A DNA stretch of 64,000 bases from Clostridia bacterium (GCA_023228225.1 JALOBO010000005.1:1-64000); one strand, 5' to 3'; positions 1-10,102 are shown, counted from the stretch's first letter. Numbers and translations: made by a program. Notes: generated by a model not told the origin, from the letters alone.

Positions 1-95
1 GGCGTTGAAATAACCTTACTATGAACTTATATAAAAAACTTAAACCTTATCTTATTAAAGTAGTACACGCTAAGTAGTTTAAACGCAAATAACTC

Positions 96-384
96 AAAAA
101 TCTTTAATTTTATGCTACTCCACTTTCTATTCAAAGGTACAGCAAAAATATACTGTGTGTTTTAGCAGTTTATATAAAATGTGCAGTACGAGTTTAAAAA
201 TCCCCAACGAAAAAATAAGCATAGTCTTAGGCTTTTGCCTGACTTGCTTATTTTGAGTGATATCCTATGAAGGAAGGGATTAGCATTTTTATCAAAAATG
301 CGGTTAAAAGAGAAACTCACGAGCCCGGCGGTTAGCAAATTTTTTAATTTGCGTGCCCGCTACTTATCGGCTCGTGGTTTCCCT
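96..384 (+). repeat. Intergenic modular hairpin repeat block 1
   Basis: Bases 1-389 hold no gene. From 96 to 119 lies, on the minus strand, the AAGTAGYATAAAA motif also seen near 28605, 28739 and 42064. An imperfect hairpin follows at about 211-254 (arms around AATAAGCA and TGCTTATT). At 268-312 is the GGAAGGGATTAGC segment with a small CATTTTT/AAAAATG hairpin, nearly identical to 52818-52857. The block ends with a long hairpin, 312-325 with 369-381, whose GAAAC/GTTTC base resembles the terminal hairpins at 44962 and 52858 but whose CACGAGCC/GGCTCGTG stem is different. Read on the minus strand the last hairpin lies just after the stop of the gene ending at 390 and is followed by TTTT, so it could also act as its terminator. 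Confidence 0.7.
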
Positions 385-389
385 TTTAA

Positions 390-815
390 TTAGTTGTTAA
401 CGCGATAATTACGTTTTAAATTTACTAAAATTATTCCCGAAATAGCACCAGTAATGCCACCAAATAAAAGGTCATTAACAAAACTTGTATCTAATACAAA
501 TGTGCCATCAAGAGCGGAAAAAACTAAAAATGAAAGCACCGTATAAAAAAGTCCTACTAAAATACCTTTAAACATACCCGAGTAATAACTATTTTTAAGT
601 GCAAAATATACTCCTATAAAAATACTTAAAATCTTAATGATTTGATTTATTGGCGTAATTACACTATCTGAAATATCTGTAAGTTTAATTATTAATGCAA
701 ATAGTAACACTAAAATTAATGATATTATTACACCAATTACTGCACCTTTAAGCACTTGCACAAATGCTTTTTTTGAACTTAAAGGTATACTTTGTGTTTT
801 TGAAGTAGCATTCAT
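390..815 (-). CDS. TIGR04086-type small membrane protein
   Basis: A 141-residue integral membrane protein with about four predicted membrane segments (roughly residues 22-46, 59-79, 80-102 and 112-133) and a short basic tail. The length, the hydrophobic pattern and above all its place directly after yajC match the TIGR04086 (YrzE-like) membrane family of Firmicutes, whose function is unknown. A GGAGG Shine-Dalgarno site lies just before the ATG. It is the last gene of the ruvC-to-yajC run. The family call rests mainly on context, since small hydrophobic proteins are hard to tell apart by eye. Confidence 0.7.
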   Translation of the reverse strand: MNATSKTQSIPLSSKKAFVQVLKGAVIGVIISLILVLLFALIIKLTDISDSVITPINQIIKILSIFIGVYFALKNSYYSGMFKGILVGLFYTVLSFLVFSALDGTFVLDTSFVNDLLFGGITGAISGIILVNLKRNYRVNN

Positions 816-936
816 AATAATTCCTCCGTTTTTCTATTAAATTATTATGTACTAGCATTAAAAAATATAACAAAAAAGTCGCAAAATTATTGCAACTTCT
901 AAGATTTTATAAATTTTTATAAGTTCAATTATAAAA

Positions 937-1449
937 TTATTCTTTTGTGATTGTGTCCACTTTGCGAGGTCTACCACGAGGACGCTTTACTTTTGTGGCT
1001 TTTGCGGCAAGTTCTTCAACTGTTAAAACTTTATGGGGTCTGCCACGAGGACGTTTTACTTCTGCTGGGATATCTTCCGTATAAACTTCTACATCTAATG
1101 CAGATTTCTCATTATTTTCATTTTCAGTTAAAGCAGACTTTGTATCTAACCCATAAACAGCATTAAGATCTATTTCAACATACGAAACTTTTTTACCATT
1201 ACCAGATTTGATCAGTACAACTTTTCCATCTGTGGTATCAGTAATAGTCTCTACGATACCGTACAAACCGCTATAAGTTTTTACTTTATCGCCTATTTTT
1301 AATGTATTTAAAAATTCCATTCTTTGTTTGGTCAAATCGCGATTTTTAAAACTACTAAATATAAACATTATAATTAGGGCTGCTAAAAGAATTAATATAA
1401 GCCCATAACTTTCAAAAAAACTTGCACTTTCATTTAATAAACTAAACAT
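937..1449 (-). CDS. yajC: YajC-family Sec accessory protein with C-terminal AT-hook tail
   Basis: YajC is a single-pass membrane protein that associates with SecDF and the Sec translocon. Residues 17-32 form the membrane segment, and residues 40-100 match the cytoplasmic YajC domain (KIGDKVKTYSGLYG, then a VEID-like strand). Position directly after tgt is the usual one in Firmicutes. At 170 residues it is much longer than a typical YajC of about 90-110. The extra 65 residues hold two near-identical motifs, RPRGRP at 133-138 and again at 156-161, each flanked by lysine or arginine. These are textbook AT-hook cores, which bind the minor groove of AT-rich DNA. The tail faces the cytoplasm if topology is normal. 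Its role is unknown. Confidence 0.85.
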   Translation of the reverse strand: MFSLLNESASFFESYGLILILLAALIIMFIFSSFKNRDLTKQRMEFLNTLKIGDKVKTYSGLYGIVETITDTTDGKVVLIKSGNGKKVSYVEIDLNAVYGLDTKSALTENENNEKSALDVEVYTEDIPAEVKRPRGRPHKVLTVEELAAKATKVKRPRGRPRKVDTITKE

Positions 1450-1599
1450 AACACCTTACTCCTTTTAATAAATCTACATCGTAGTCTAACACTTTAAAAT
1501 TTAAATAGCAAATAATTTGTATTGATTTTATTATTACTTTGGTATTTTTATTAAATTAAAACATCACCAAGAGAATATCAAAAAATATAAGTTTTTATA

Positions 1600-2724
<1,125 letters not shown>

Positions 2725-2798
2725 TTATTTTTACCTTTTGTTTTCTTTGAGTTTTTCATATAGTTACTTTGCATAATTATACAATATTTTGAATAATA

Positions 2799-3824
2799 TT
2801 ACATAATAAACATTGCATCGCCAAAACTAAAAAATCTATATTTTTCTTCTACTGCAATTTTATAAAGGTTAAGGGTTTCTTCTCTACCGATAAGTGCACT
2901 AACAAGCATAACAAGTGTAGATTCAGGCAAGTGAAAATTTGTAATAAGCGCATCAACCGATTTAAAATTATATGGCGGATAAATAAATATGTCAGTATTT
3001 TTAAATCCACTTTGAACTATGCCATTATTATCTGTCATAGATTCTAGTGTTCTGGCCGAAGTCGTGCCTACCGCAACAATTCGCCTATGTTCTTGCTTTG
3101 CTAAATTTATAATTTTTGCAACTTGTGGTAAAATCTCGCAATATTCTGTATGCATTTTATGTTTGGTAATATCGTTTTCCTTTACTGGTCTAAATGTACC
3201 TAGCCCTACATTTAATAATACTTCCGCAACAATTATTCCTTTATCTTTTATTGTTTGCAATAACTCGGGTGTAAAATGAAGACCAGCAGTAGGCGCGGCG
3301 CTTGAAGTGCCTTGTTTACAATAAACAGTTTGATATGAAGATTTATCTTTTAATTCTTGCGTAATATAATGAGGAAGTGGAATTAATCCCGTTGCATTTA
3401 ATACATCTTCAAATATCCCACTAAATATGAATTCTATGGTTTTACCGCCAAAATCAGTATCGCCGGTAACGACAGAACTTAATCTATCGTTAAATTTTAT
3501 AATAGTACCATTTTTTAAGCGTTTTGCCGGTTTAGCAAGCACTTCCCAATTTTTTAAATCAAGTCGTCTTTCTAACAAAATTTCTATTTTTGCACCAGTT
3601 TCAATTTTTATGCCAAAAAGTCTGGCGGGTAACACTTTTGTTGTATTAATTACTAGCACATCACCTTTATTTAAGTATTCAATTACATCTTTAAAAATTT
3701 TGTGTTCAACTACTTTTGTTTTTATATTATAAACCAAAAGCCTTGCACTGTCGCGTGGTATTGCGGGTTGCTGTGCAATCAATTCTTGTGGTAATTCGTA
3801 ATAATAGTCTTTTAAAGTTTCCAT
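2799..3824 (-). CDS. queA: S-adenosylmethionine:tRNA ribosyltransferase-isomerase
   Basis: Transfers and rearranges the ribosyl part of AdoMet onto preQ1 in tRNA to give epoxyqueuosine. At 341 residues it has the usual length. Family motifs are visible: the N-terminal YELPQELIAQQPA, then SSAAPTAGLHFT, VGLGTFRPV, and the C-terminal NFHLPESTLVMLVSA. It lies between ruvB and tgt in a one-directional run, so queA and tgt act in successive steps of the same pathway. The start is an ATG with a weak GCGGAA site upstream. Confidence 0.97.
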   Translation of the reverse strand: METLKDYYYELPQELIAQQPAIPRDSARLLVYNIKTKVVEHKIFKDVIEYLNKGDVLVINTTKVLPARLFGIKIETGAKIEILLERRLDLKNWEVLAKPAKRLKNGTIIKFNDRLSSVVTGDTDFGGKTIEFIFSGIFEDVLNATGLIPLPHYITQELKDKSSYQTVYCKQGTSSAAPTAGLHFTPELLQTIKDKGIIVAEVLLNVGLGTFRPVKENDITKHKMHTEYCEILPQVAKIINLAKQEHRRIVAVGTTSARTLESMTDNNGIVQSGFKNTDIFIYPPYNFKSVDALITNFHLPESTLVMLVSALIGREETLNLYKIAVEEKYRFFSFGDAMFIM

Positions 3825-3891
3825 TATTTTGTTCCGCTTTGTTTAATTTAAAGCGACTTATATCCTCTCTTAATTTTAGTATTATGTTTTA

Positions 3892-3940
3892 GGGGCAAAG
3901 CGACCAACAATCCTATATTTTAAATTTTACATTCTACATT
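3892..3940 (+). repeat. Dispersed intergenic repeat (GCGACCAAC type), copy 1
   Basis: The stretch GGGGCAAAGCGACCAACAAT followed by a degenerate TTCTACATTT tail resembles the copies at 9360-9402 and, inverted, 10142-10192. The tail overlaps the last codons of ruvB: the ruvB stop codon (3934-3936 on this strand) falls inside the repeat. Confidence 0.55.
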
Positions 3941-4944
3941 TTTGCAATGTTGTAGTCTAATCCCAAATGCTTATATGCTCCTTCAAGTGCAATTCTGCCA
4001 CGCGGAGTTCGGGCAATAAATCCTAATTGTAATAAAAAAGGCTCGTAAATATCTTCTATTGTAGTTGATTCTTCATTTGTGGCAGCCGCAAGGGTATCAA
4101 GACCAACGGGACCACCTTTAAACTTATCTATTATTGTACTCAAAAGTTCACGGTCTATGTGGTCAAGCCCTAGTTTATCAATTTCCATCATACCAAGTGC
4201 ACTGTCAGCAAGAGCCATAGTAATATGCCCTTCACCTTTTATTTGAGCATAATCTCTTGCTCGTTTTAACAATCTATTAGCAATACGAGGAGTACCACGA
4301 CTACGCTTTGCAATTTCGTTTGCTGCGTCCGGTTCAATTTGAATTTTTAAAATTCTAGCAGAACGATTAACAATTTTGCACAATTCTGTGGCACTATAAA
4401 GTTCAAGCCTACCAATTACACCAAATCTATCGCGTAAAGGAGAAGTAAGCATACCAGCACGAGTGGTTGCGCCAATTAAAGTAAATGACTGTATTTTAAG
4501 GCGCATACTTCTTGCCGATGGTCCCTTACCAACAATAAAATCAAGCGCAAAGTCTTCCATAGCCGGATACAATATTTCTTCTACTGTATGATTAAGTCTG
4601 TGAATTTCATCAATAAAAAGCACATCATTTTTATTTAAGTTTGTAAGTATAGCGGCAAGGTCGGCTGCGTGCTCTATTGCCGGTCCAGAAGTTACCTTAA
4701 TTTGTGAGCCTAACTCGTTTGCAATAATATGTGCAAGTGTGGTTTTACCTAATCCGGGAGGACCATATAAAAGAACATGATCTAATGATTCACTTCTATT
4801 TTTTGCTGCCTGAATATAGATTTCAAGACTGCTTTTAATTTTGTCTTGTCCAATATATTCACCCATACTAGTAGGGCGAAGTACATTTTCAATTTCCGCA
4901 TCTGGCTCACTTAAAGTACTTGTAATAAATCTAGAATTTTCCAT
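3934..4944 (-). CDS. ruvB: Holliday junction branch migration DNA helicase RuvB
   Basis: ATPase motor that drives branch migration with RuvA. The 336 residues carry the Walker A motif GPPGLGKTT (61-69), Walker B DEIH (112-115), sensor 1 GATTRAG and the sensor 2 or arginine-finger region PLRDRFG, followed by the C-terminal winged helix (RTPRGR). A TTGGAG site stands 6 bases before the ATG. It is preceded by ruvA and ruvC in the same direction, giving the full RuvABC resolvasome in one operon. The final two codons and stop lie in a repeat-like AT-rich sequence. Confidence 0.98.
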   Translation of the reverse strand: MENSRFITSTLSEPDAEIENVLRPTSMGEYIGQDKIKSSLEIYIQAAKNRSESLDHVLLYGPPGLGKTTLAHIIANELGSQIKVTSGPAIEHAADLAAILTNLNKNDVLFIDEIHRLNHTVEEILYPAMEDFALDFIVGKGPSARSMRLKIQSFTLIGATTRAGMLTSPLRDRFGVIGRLELYSATELCKIVNRSARILKIQIEPDAANEIAKRSRGTPRIANRLLKRARDYAQIKGEGHITMALADSALGMMEIDKLGLDHIDRELLSTIIDKFKGGPVGLDTLAAATNEESTTIEDIYEPFLLQLGFIARTPRGRIALEGAYKHLGLDYNIAKM

Positions 4945-5023
4945 ATTTTCTCCAATGTAATATTGTTAAATCTTAAAGTAAGTATATCACGAAAATGCTA
5001 ATAAAAAAATTAAAATTATAAAA

Positions 5024-5623
5024 TTATTTTCCGCTTGATTTAAACACTTCTAAAATAATTTCTTCGGCGGTACTATCCTTTTTAGCAACATCACGTGCAA
5101 GCCTTAATGCTTCAAGTTTATTAATACCAAGTTGTGTAAGAGTATTTACTGCTTCGGTAATAGCATTGTTATCGTTAGCAGTAGCATTAGCATTTAAATT
5201 TCCCGCAGTTATAAATTCAAGTGGATTAATTTTTTCTTTTAATTCAAGAATTATGCGCTCAGCAGTTTTTTTGCCTATACCTTTGGTATTTGTAAGTAAA
5301 TTTATATCATTACAAATAATAGCATTAGCGAGGTCTGTATACTTAATATTAGAAAGCATAGTTATTGCAATTTTAGGACCGACACCACTAACATTAATTA
5401 GTTTCAAAAACATACTGCGTTCAAGTTGTGATAAAAACCCGTAAAGCGCAACACCATCTTCTTTGATTTGAAAATAGGTGTATAATTTCACATCTTCGTA
5501 GATTGCGGACAAATCTAAAAGCGTACTGCTAGATACTGTAATTTCGTAGCCAATACCACCAACATCAATTATAACTAAATTTTCTTGTTTTGAGGCAATT
5601 TTTCCTGATATGTATGAAAACAT
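5024..5623 (-). CDS. ruvA: Holliday junction branch migration protein RuvA
   Basis: Tetrameric junction-binding subunit of RuvAB. The 199 residues show the N-terminal OB fold (MFSYISGKI, VGGIGYEI), the helix-hairpin-helix segments (LINVSGVGPKIAITMLS and NTKGIGKKTAERIILEL), and a C-terminal domain that contacts RuvB. AAGGAGA precedes the ATG. The gap to ruvB is about 80 bases and to ruvC about 57, consistent with one transcript. Confidence 0.97.
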   Translation of the reverse strand: MFSYISGKIASKQENLVIIDVGGIGYEITVSSSTLLDLSAIYEDVKLYTYFQIKEDGVALYGFLSQLERSMFLKLINVSGVGPKIAITMLSNIKYTDLANAIICNDINLLTNTKGIGKKTAERIILELKEKINPLEFITAGNLNANATANDNNAITEAVNTLTQLGINKLEALRLARDVAKKDSTAEEIILEVFKSSGK

Positions 5624-5680
5624 TTTATCTCCTTAACTTATTGAATTTGTATAATTATGCATTTGCGTAAAATAGAAAAA

Positions 5681-6181
5681 TTAAATTCTGTTTGAAGTTT
5701 TAGTGACTAAGTTGTTTGTTTGTGAGTGGCAGATTGCAACTGCTAGCGCATCGGCGGCATCATCGGGTCTAGGAATACTTGTAAGATTTAAAATAAGTTT
5801 TACCATATACTGTACTTGCTGTTTTTCTGCTCTACCTTGCCCCGTTAACGCTTGCTTAATTTGTAGTGGAGTGTACTCATACATATTACCACAATTTTTA
5901 ATACCCGCAAGTAATATTGCTCCGCGTGCCTCAGCAACGCTTATTACTGTTTTTTGGTTGCTGTTATAAAACAGTTCTTCTAAGGCGATTACATCAGGTT
6001 TATATTTTTCTATTAGTTCCGTAATTCCATCATAAACCATAGCAATTCGTACCGCAGTATTTTCTTCTTTTGGTGTATTAATTACACCATAATCAATCAC
6101 ACAAATGTTACCATTCAATTTTTTTTCAATTATTCCAAATCCAACAATTGCAAGTCCGGGGTCAATACCTAAAATAATCAA
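5681..6181 (-). CDS. ruvC: Crossover junction endodeoxyribonuclease RuvC
   Basis: Dimeric Holliday junction resolvase. Catalytic acids are present: D7 in GIDPG, E68 in ALEELF, and the DAAD pair (D141 and D144). The length of 166 is typical. The start codon is TTG, preceded by GGAG seven bases upstream; no ATG is available nearby. It is the first gene of the seven-gene run down to 390, and a good promoter (6210-6238) lies in front of it. Confidence 0.97.
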   Translation of the reverse strand: MIILGIDPGLAIVGFGIIEKKLNGNICVIDYGVINTPKEENTAVRIAMVYDGITELIEKYKPDVIALEELFYNSNQKTVISVAEARGAILLAGIKNCGNMYEYTPLQIKQALTGQGRAEKQQVQYMVKLILNLTSIPRPDDAADALAVAICHSQTNNLVTKTSNRI

Positions 6182-6209
6182 TTTGATACTCCAATTAATT
6201 TATATAACA

Positions 6210-6238
6210 ATATTAAATGTAAACTAATATAATGTCAA
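6210..6238 (-). promoter_or_regulatory. Sigma-A-type promoter of the ruv operon
   Basis: On the minus strand TTGACA (6233-6238), a 17-base spacer and TAATAT (6210-6215) lie about 30 bases before the ruvC start. The rest of the 6182-6510 gap is AT-rich with one further promoter facing the other way. Confidence 0.75.
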
Positions 6239-6393
6239 CCACTTTTCCCAGCAACCAGAAAAATCACTTCTAGTTTGCTTTTAATTTAATATGTAATTTT
6301 TGATTTAAAAAACCAAATTTTTATGAAAAATTTCGACTTTTATATTAAAAATCAAAAAAAATATATGCATTTTGCATTTTTTAAAAAACAATC

Positions 6394-6422
6394 TTTACTT
6401 TAATATTTTAATGTGTTATAAT
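6394..6422 (+). promoter_or_regulatory. Sigma-A-type promoter of the ABC transporter pair
   Basis: TTTACT (6394-6399), 17-base spacer, TATAAT (6417-6422). It faces the ABC genes and leaves an untranslated leader of roughly 115 bases before the TTG start at 6547. Confidence 0.65.
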
Positions 6423-6546
6423 TAATTCACTTATTGAATATTTTAATCAATAATTTAAGTAGAATTTTATTAATAGCATTTTATATATTAACAAATTACA
6501 TAATAAACATATGAGAAATGTAATTTTAATTTCGGAGGAAGAAAAC

Positions 6547-7488
6547 TTGAAAAAGCCGGTCGTTTTAGAGGTTAAAAACTTAACAAAAGTATTTAGCAAT
6601 GGCAGAGTTGCTGTAAACAATATATCATTTAGTGTAAGCGCCGGAGAAATTTTCGGATTTTTAGGCGCAAATGGTGCTGGTAAATCAACCGCAATCAAAA
6701 TGATTACAGGTCTATCAAAAATTACTGAGGGTTCTGTAAAAATTTGTGGAAAATCAATAAAAACACAATTTGAAGAAGCAATAAAAAATGTTGGTGGTAT
6801 TGTAGAAACACCTGAAATGTACAAGCATATGTCGGGAATGACAAATTTAAAATATTATGCAAGCCTTTATTCTCATATTAAAGGCTCTCGTATTCGTGAA
6901 GTAGTCAAACTCGTTGGTATGGAAAATCGTATAAACGAAAAAGTTGGTAAATATTCGCTTGGTATGAAACAGCGTGTAGGTATTGCACAAGCAATTTTGC
7001 ATAGTCCTAAATTATTGATTCTTGATGAACCCACAAACGGACTAGACCCTAATGGCATTAAAGAAATGCGCGAATTTTTAAAAGACCTTGCACATAAAGA
7101 AAATATTGCAATTTTAATATCCAGCCATATTTTAGGTGAAATGGAACAACTTTGCGATACAATAGGAATAATAGATAATGGGGTTATGCTTAAAATAAAT
7201 CCTATTGAAGAAATTCGTAAGGGTATTGAATCATCACAAAAAATTGTAATTAAAGTTGATTATCCAAATTATGCTGGCAAACTTATTATTAATCAATTCA
7301 ATGTTCCCGTAGAACTAGATAATAATACTATAATTGCAGGTCTTCCTGATAGCAGTATACCGAAGATTGTTGCTTTTTTAATTAGCAAAGGTATATCAAT
7401 ATATGGCATACTACAAAAAACAAAATCACTTGAAGAAGTGTTCTTGGAAATGATAAAAAAACATTCCGCAGGCACAAATATTAAATAA
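6547..7488 (+). CDS. ABC transporter ATP-binding protein (ABC-2 type)
   Basis: ATPase subunit of an export-type ABC transporter. From the TTG start it has 313 residues: Walker A GANGAGKST (40-48), signature SLGMKQR (137-143), Walker B LLILDEP (156-162) and a switch histidine in SSHI. The C-terminal 90 residues are a variable accessory region typical of CcmA/BcrA-type subunits. An ATG at 6511 opens the same frame, but the strong GGAGGA site at 6534-6539 lies inside that longer form, seven bases before TTG at 6547, which decides the start. The permease gene follows after 33 bases. Substrate unknown; antimicrobial peptide or lipid export is a common role for this class. Confidence 0.93.
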   Translation: MKKPVVLEVKNLTKVFSNGRVAVNNISFSVSAGEIFGFLGANGAGKSTAIKMITGLSKITEGSVKICGKSIKTQFEEAIKNVGGIVETPEMYKHMSGMTNLKYYASLYSHIKGSRIREVVKLVGMENRINEKVGKYSLGMKQRVGIAQAILHSPKLLILDEPTNGLDPNGIKEMREFLKDLAHKENIAILISSHILGEMEQLCDTIGIIDNGVMLKINPIEEIRKGIESSQKIVIKVDYPNYAGKLIINQFNVPVELDNNTIIAGLPDSSIPKIVAFLISKGISIYGILQKTKSLEEVFLEMIKKHSAGTNIK

Positions 7489-7521
7489 TATTATTGATGA
7501 TAGATATTAGGAGTTTTAAAT

Positions 7522-9327
7522 ATGCGAACTTTAAAATTAACACTAGCCGAAATTAAAAAAATGTTACTTAGACCATCATTATATATAATGACTTTTATTC
7601 TTGTACTTACACTAGCCACAACTATGTTTATTTTTGAACCAAAGAATTCTGATGACGGTGGTAAGGTTACTATTGCAGGAATGGCAACTGTTGGTAATAT
7701 TTATTCAGAATTTACATCATTAAATGGTTTAACAACCTCAACTTATTATTTAAATATGTTAGAAGCGGAGGAAGATAATTTAAATTTTTATCGTGATATT
7801 AATAATGATGACTCAAAACAACTTATATTAGACTTATATTTAAGTGGTTCAACTAGCGTAAGTTATTTGTTTAATGATTATTACACAAATCACGCCGCTG
7901 GCTTAAATGCCGCAACATTATCAATAAATAATCAAAGGCTTATTGATGCGTTAGATGCATTAAGAGTACAATTTAATGACGAAGTAACACAACAACCACT
8001 TGGTATATTAATTAATAGCGATCAACGAGTTGGCTTTTCAGAAGCAATAAACAGCACTATTTATTATTTAACAAATCTAAAAGATTCTAGTGATTTCAGT
8101 AATTCAGCAGTAAGCAATATGTTTAATACTGTAATTACTGCAAATTATTTAAGTTTGGACTATCCTTATTACAACAACCCGACTGTGGCAGAAAATGCTC
8201 CAAATATTATTATAAATGCCATTAACAGTATTGAAAATATTAAAGTAGATGTTTCTTTACTTAATTCTTTACAAGAAGATTACATTCAAGTTGCACGCAC
8301 ACGACTAGATGCTATAATGACACAGATGTCAACATTAAACACAGAAAAATCGGCAAGTATTTTATTTGCAGACAAAGCCGAAATGAATGAATTAGTTTCG
8401 CAGTATTGTGCAACAGTTCTTACAATCGAAAGAATTATAGATAATGCAATAACCCTTGATATATTAAAAACAAAAACCGATATTGTAGCAATTCAATATG
8501 AATCATTTAGTGAATATTACTCTTATGAAGTACAAGAAGAATACACGAGATATCAATATTTATTTGATAACAATTTAATGTCATATAACTATGCGAATCC
8601 ATTTAGTTTTTTGGTTAGTAGTAACAACACTAGAAATACTTATGATTTTGTTTATTTTGCTGTTGAAATTGCAAGTGTTTTAATAATAATTTATGCTATT
8701 GCACTAGGCGCTTCCACCGTTGCAGGGGAACAATCCGCAGGGACAATAAAACTACTTGCAATGCGCCCTTACAAACGTTGGAAAATTATGACAAGTAAAC
8801 TATTAGCAGTTCTTTGGTTTGTTATTTTATTTATTGCAATCAGTCTAATTTGTGGCTTTATTATTGGTAACGAAATAACACAAGGAATGGTTTCAAATCC
8901 AATAATTATGGTATTTAATGCACAAACTGCTACAATAGTCACTCCAATAGAACTTATGGCAATATATGCTGCTTCGGTATTTATTAAGATAGCATTCTAT
9001 ACTTTAATAGCACTAACAATGTCGGTTATATTAACTTCAAATGCTGCTGCGGTTACAATATCAATTATGTTCTATTTTGTAAGTGTTGGACTTTCAATGT
9101 TCTTGCAAAATTCTAATTGGTATAAATATATACCGTTTAATAACCTTGATTTTTACAAATATTTCGGCGGAGCATTTATAGCCGATACAACTCAATTAAC
9201 CTCAATATTCTCTACTCCTATGCTACACGATATGACATTTAGTACTTCTGCAATTACAACCGGAGCAACAATGTTAATATTTATAATTGCTACATATACA
9301 ATATTTGCTAAAAAAGACATAAACTAA
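7522..9327 (+). CDS. ABC-2 type permease with large extracytoplasmic domain
   Basis: A 601-residue partner of the ATPase just upstream. One membrane segment lies near residues 14-35, then about 340 mostly polar, coiled-coil-like residues that should be outside the cell, then about five membrane segments from residue 380 on. The cytoplasmic coupling segment VAGEQSAGTIKLLAMRP, common to ABC-2 permeases, follows the second membrane helix. AGGAG stands before the ATG. The outside domain is not one I recognise. Transcription probably ends at the terminator at 9403-9430. Confidence 0.9.
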   Translation: MRTLKLTLAEIKKMLLRPSLYIMTFILVLTLATTMFIFEPKNSDDGGKVTIAGMATVGNIYSEFTSLNGLTTSTYYLNMLEAEEDNLNFYRDINNDDSKQLILDLYLSGSTSVSYLFNDYYTNHAAGLNAATLSINNQRLIDALDALRVQFNDEVTQQPLGILINSDQRVGFSEAINSTIYYLTNLKDSSDFSNSAVSNMFNTVITANYLSLDYPYYNNPTVAENAPNIIINAINSIENIKVDVSLLNSLQEDYIQVARTRLDAIMTQMSTLNTEKSASILFADKAEMNELVSQYCATVLTIERIIDNAITLDILKTKTDIVAIQYESFSEYYSYEVQEEYTRYQYLFDNNLMSYNYANPFSFLVSSNNTRNTYDFVYFAVEIASVLIIIYAIALGASTVAGEQSAGTIKLLAMRPYKRWKIMTSKLLAVLWFVILFIAISLICGFIIGNEITQGMVSNPIIMVFNAQTATIVTPIELMAIYAASVFIKIAFYTLIALTMSVILTSNAAAVTISIMFYFVSVGLSMFLQNSNWYKYIPFNNLDFYKYFGGAFIADTTQLTSIFSTPMLHDMTFSTSAITTGATMLIFIIATYTIFAKKDIN

Positions 9328-9359
9328 AAAAACAGTTTATAAAGTAATAATTATTAATA

Positions 9360-9402
9360 GGAGCGACGGCGACCAACCATTCTTCACTCTTCACCCTTCA
9401 CT
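9360..9402 (+). repeat. Dispersed intergenic repeat (GCGACCAAC type), copy 2
   Basis: GGAGCGACGGCGACCAACC is followed by ATTCTTCACT and further TTCACT-like units. It matches, in inverted orientation, 10142-10192 at most positions, so the pair flanks the rnhA and tRNA-Trp segment. Confidence 0.7.
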
Positions 9403-9430
9403 AAAAATGCTTGCATCAGCAAGCATTTTT
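9403..9430. terminator. Bidirectional intrinsic terminator
   Basis: A perfect 12-bp stem (9403-9414 with 9419-9430) with a four-base loop and T runs on both sides. It ends both the ABC operon (+) and rnhA (-). The hairpin overlaps the last four codons and the stop of rnhA. Confidence 0.9.
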
Positions 9431-9856
9431 CTTTATTTCTCCTGTTGCTAATTCATCACAGCGATTGTTATATTTATTATCAGAATGACCTTTAACTTTA
9501 ATCCATTCCACATTATAAACGGTTAATAAGTCAATTAGTGTTTCCCACAAATCTTGATTTTTTACATTATCTTTTGAACTGGTTTTCCAATTGTTTTTTT
9601 GCCATTTTTCTGTCCAATTATTAATAGTTGCATTTACTACATATGCTGAATCTGTATACAATTTTATTTTGCACGGTTCTTTTAAAGCCTGCAATGCCTT
9701 AATAACCGCCAATAATTCCATACGATTATTAGTGGTTGATTTTTCATAGCCACTAATTTCTTTTATATTGTCTTTATAAATAAGCACAGTTGCCCAACCG
9801 CCAGCACCCGGATTGCCAGAGCACGCACCATCAGTATATATTTCTACTAATTTCAT
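9416..9856 (-). CDS. rnhA: Ribonuclease HI
   Basis: Cleaves RNA in RNA-DNA hybrids. The 146 residues carry the complete DEDD active site: D9 (YTDGACSGNPG), E47 (NRMELLA), D69 (YTDSAYV) and D134 (NRCDELA), plus the basic-protrusion tryptophans around residue 81-90. GGAG precedes the ATG. It stands alone between the ABC genes and the tRNA-Trp gene. Its final codons double as one arm of the terminator hairpin. Confidence 0.97.
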   Translation of the reverse strand: MKLVEIYTDGACSGNPGAGGWATVLIYKDNIKEISGYEKSTTNNRMELLAVIKALQALKEPCKIKLYTDSAYVVNATINNWTEKWQKNNWKTSSKDNVKNQDLWETLIDLLTVYNVEWIKVKGHSDNKYNNRCDELATGEIKKNAC

Positions 9857-9949
9857 ATTTACTCCACAATACTTTTAATTCAAACTTTTATTAATACTTA
9901 CATTATAACTGCATACGCAATAAAAATCAACTTATTTATTTTTAAATAG

Positions 9950-9978
9950 TTGACATAATTGAGTAATTTATATATACT
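9950..9978 (+). promoter_or_regulatory. Consensus promoter of tRNA-Trp
   Basis: TTGACA (9950-9955), 17-base spacer, TATACT (9973-9978), about 50 bases before the mature tRNA. This is one of the closest matches to the sigma-A consensus in the window, as expected for a stable RNA. Confidence 0.85.
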
Positions 9979-10027
9979 ATAAAGGCTAAATTATAGGTCA
10001 AACATACAAAATAGTATGGCTAGGTAT

Positions 10028-10102
10028 AGGGGGGTAGCTCAATGGTAGAGTCGCAGTCTCCAAAACTGTTGGTTGCGTGTTCGAGTCGCGTCTCCCCTGC
10101 CA
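10028..10102 (+). tRNA. tRNA-Trp (anticodon CCA)
   Basis: The full cloverleaf can be drawn. The acceptor stem is AGGGGGG with CTCCCCT, with one G-T pair. The D arm is GCTC/GAGT and the anticodon arm GCAGT/ACTGT, with loop CTCCAAA giving anticodon CCA. The T arm is GCGTG/CGCGT with loop TTCGAGT. Discriminator G and the 3' CCA (10100-10102) are encoded. It is a single-gene unit with its own promoter and terminator. Confidence 0.96.

Noticed and set aside
311..384. Integron attC site
   Set aside because: The hairpins have variable stems with shared ends like attC, but there is no integrase, no gene cassettes and no RYYYAAC/GTTRRRY core.
3825..3933. PreQ1 riboswitch upstream of queA
   Set aside because: No preQ1 aptamer-like sequence is visible, and queA is inside the ruv operon.
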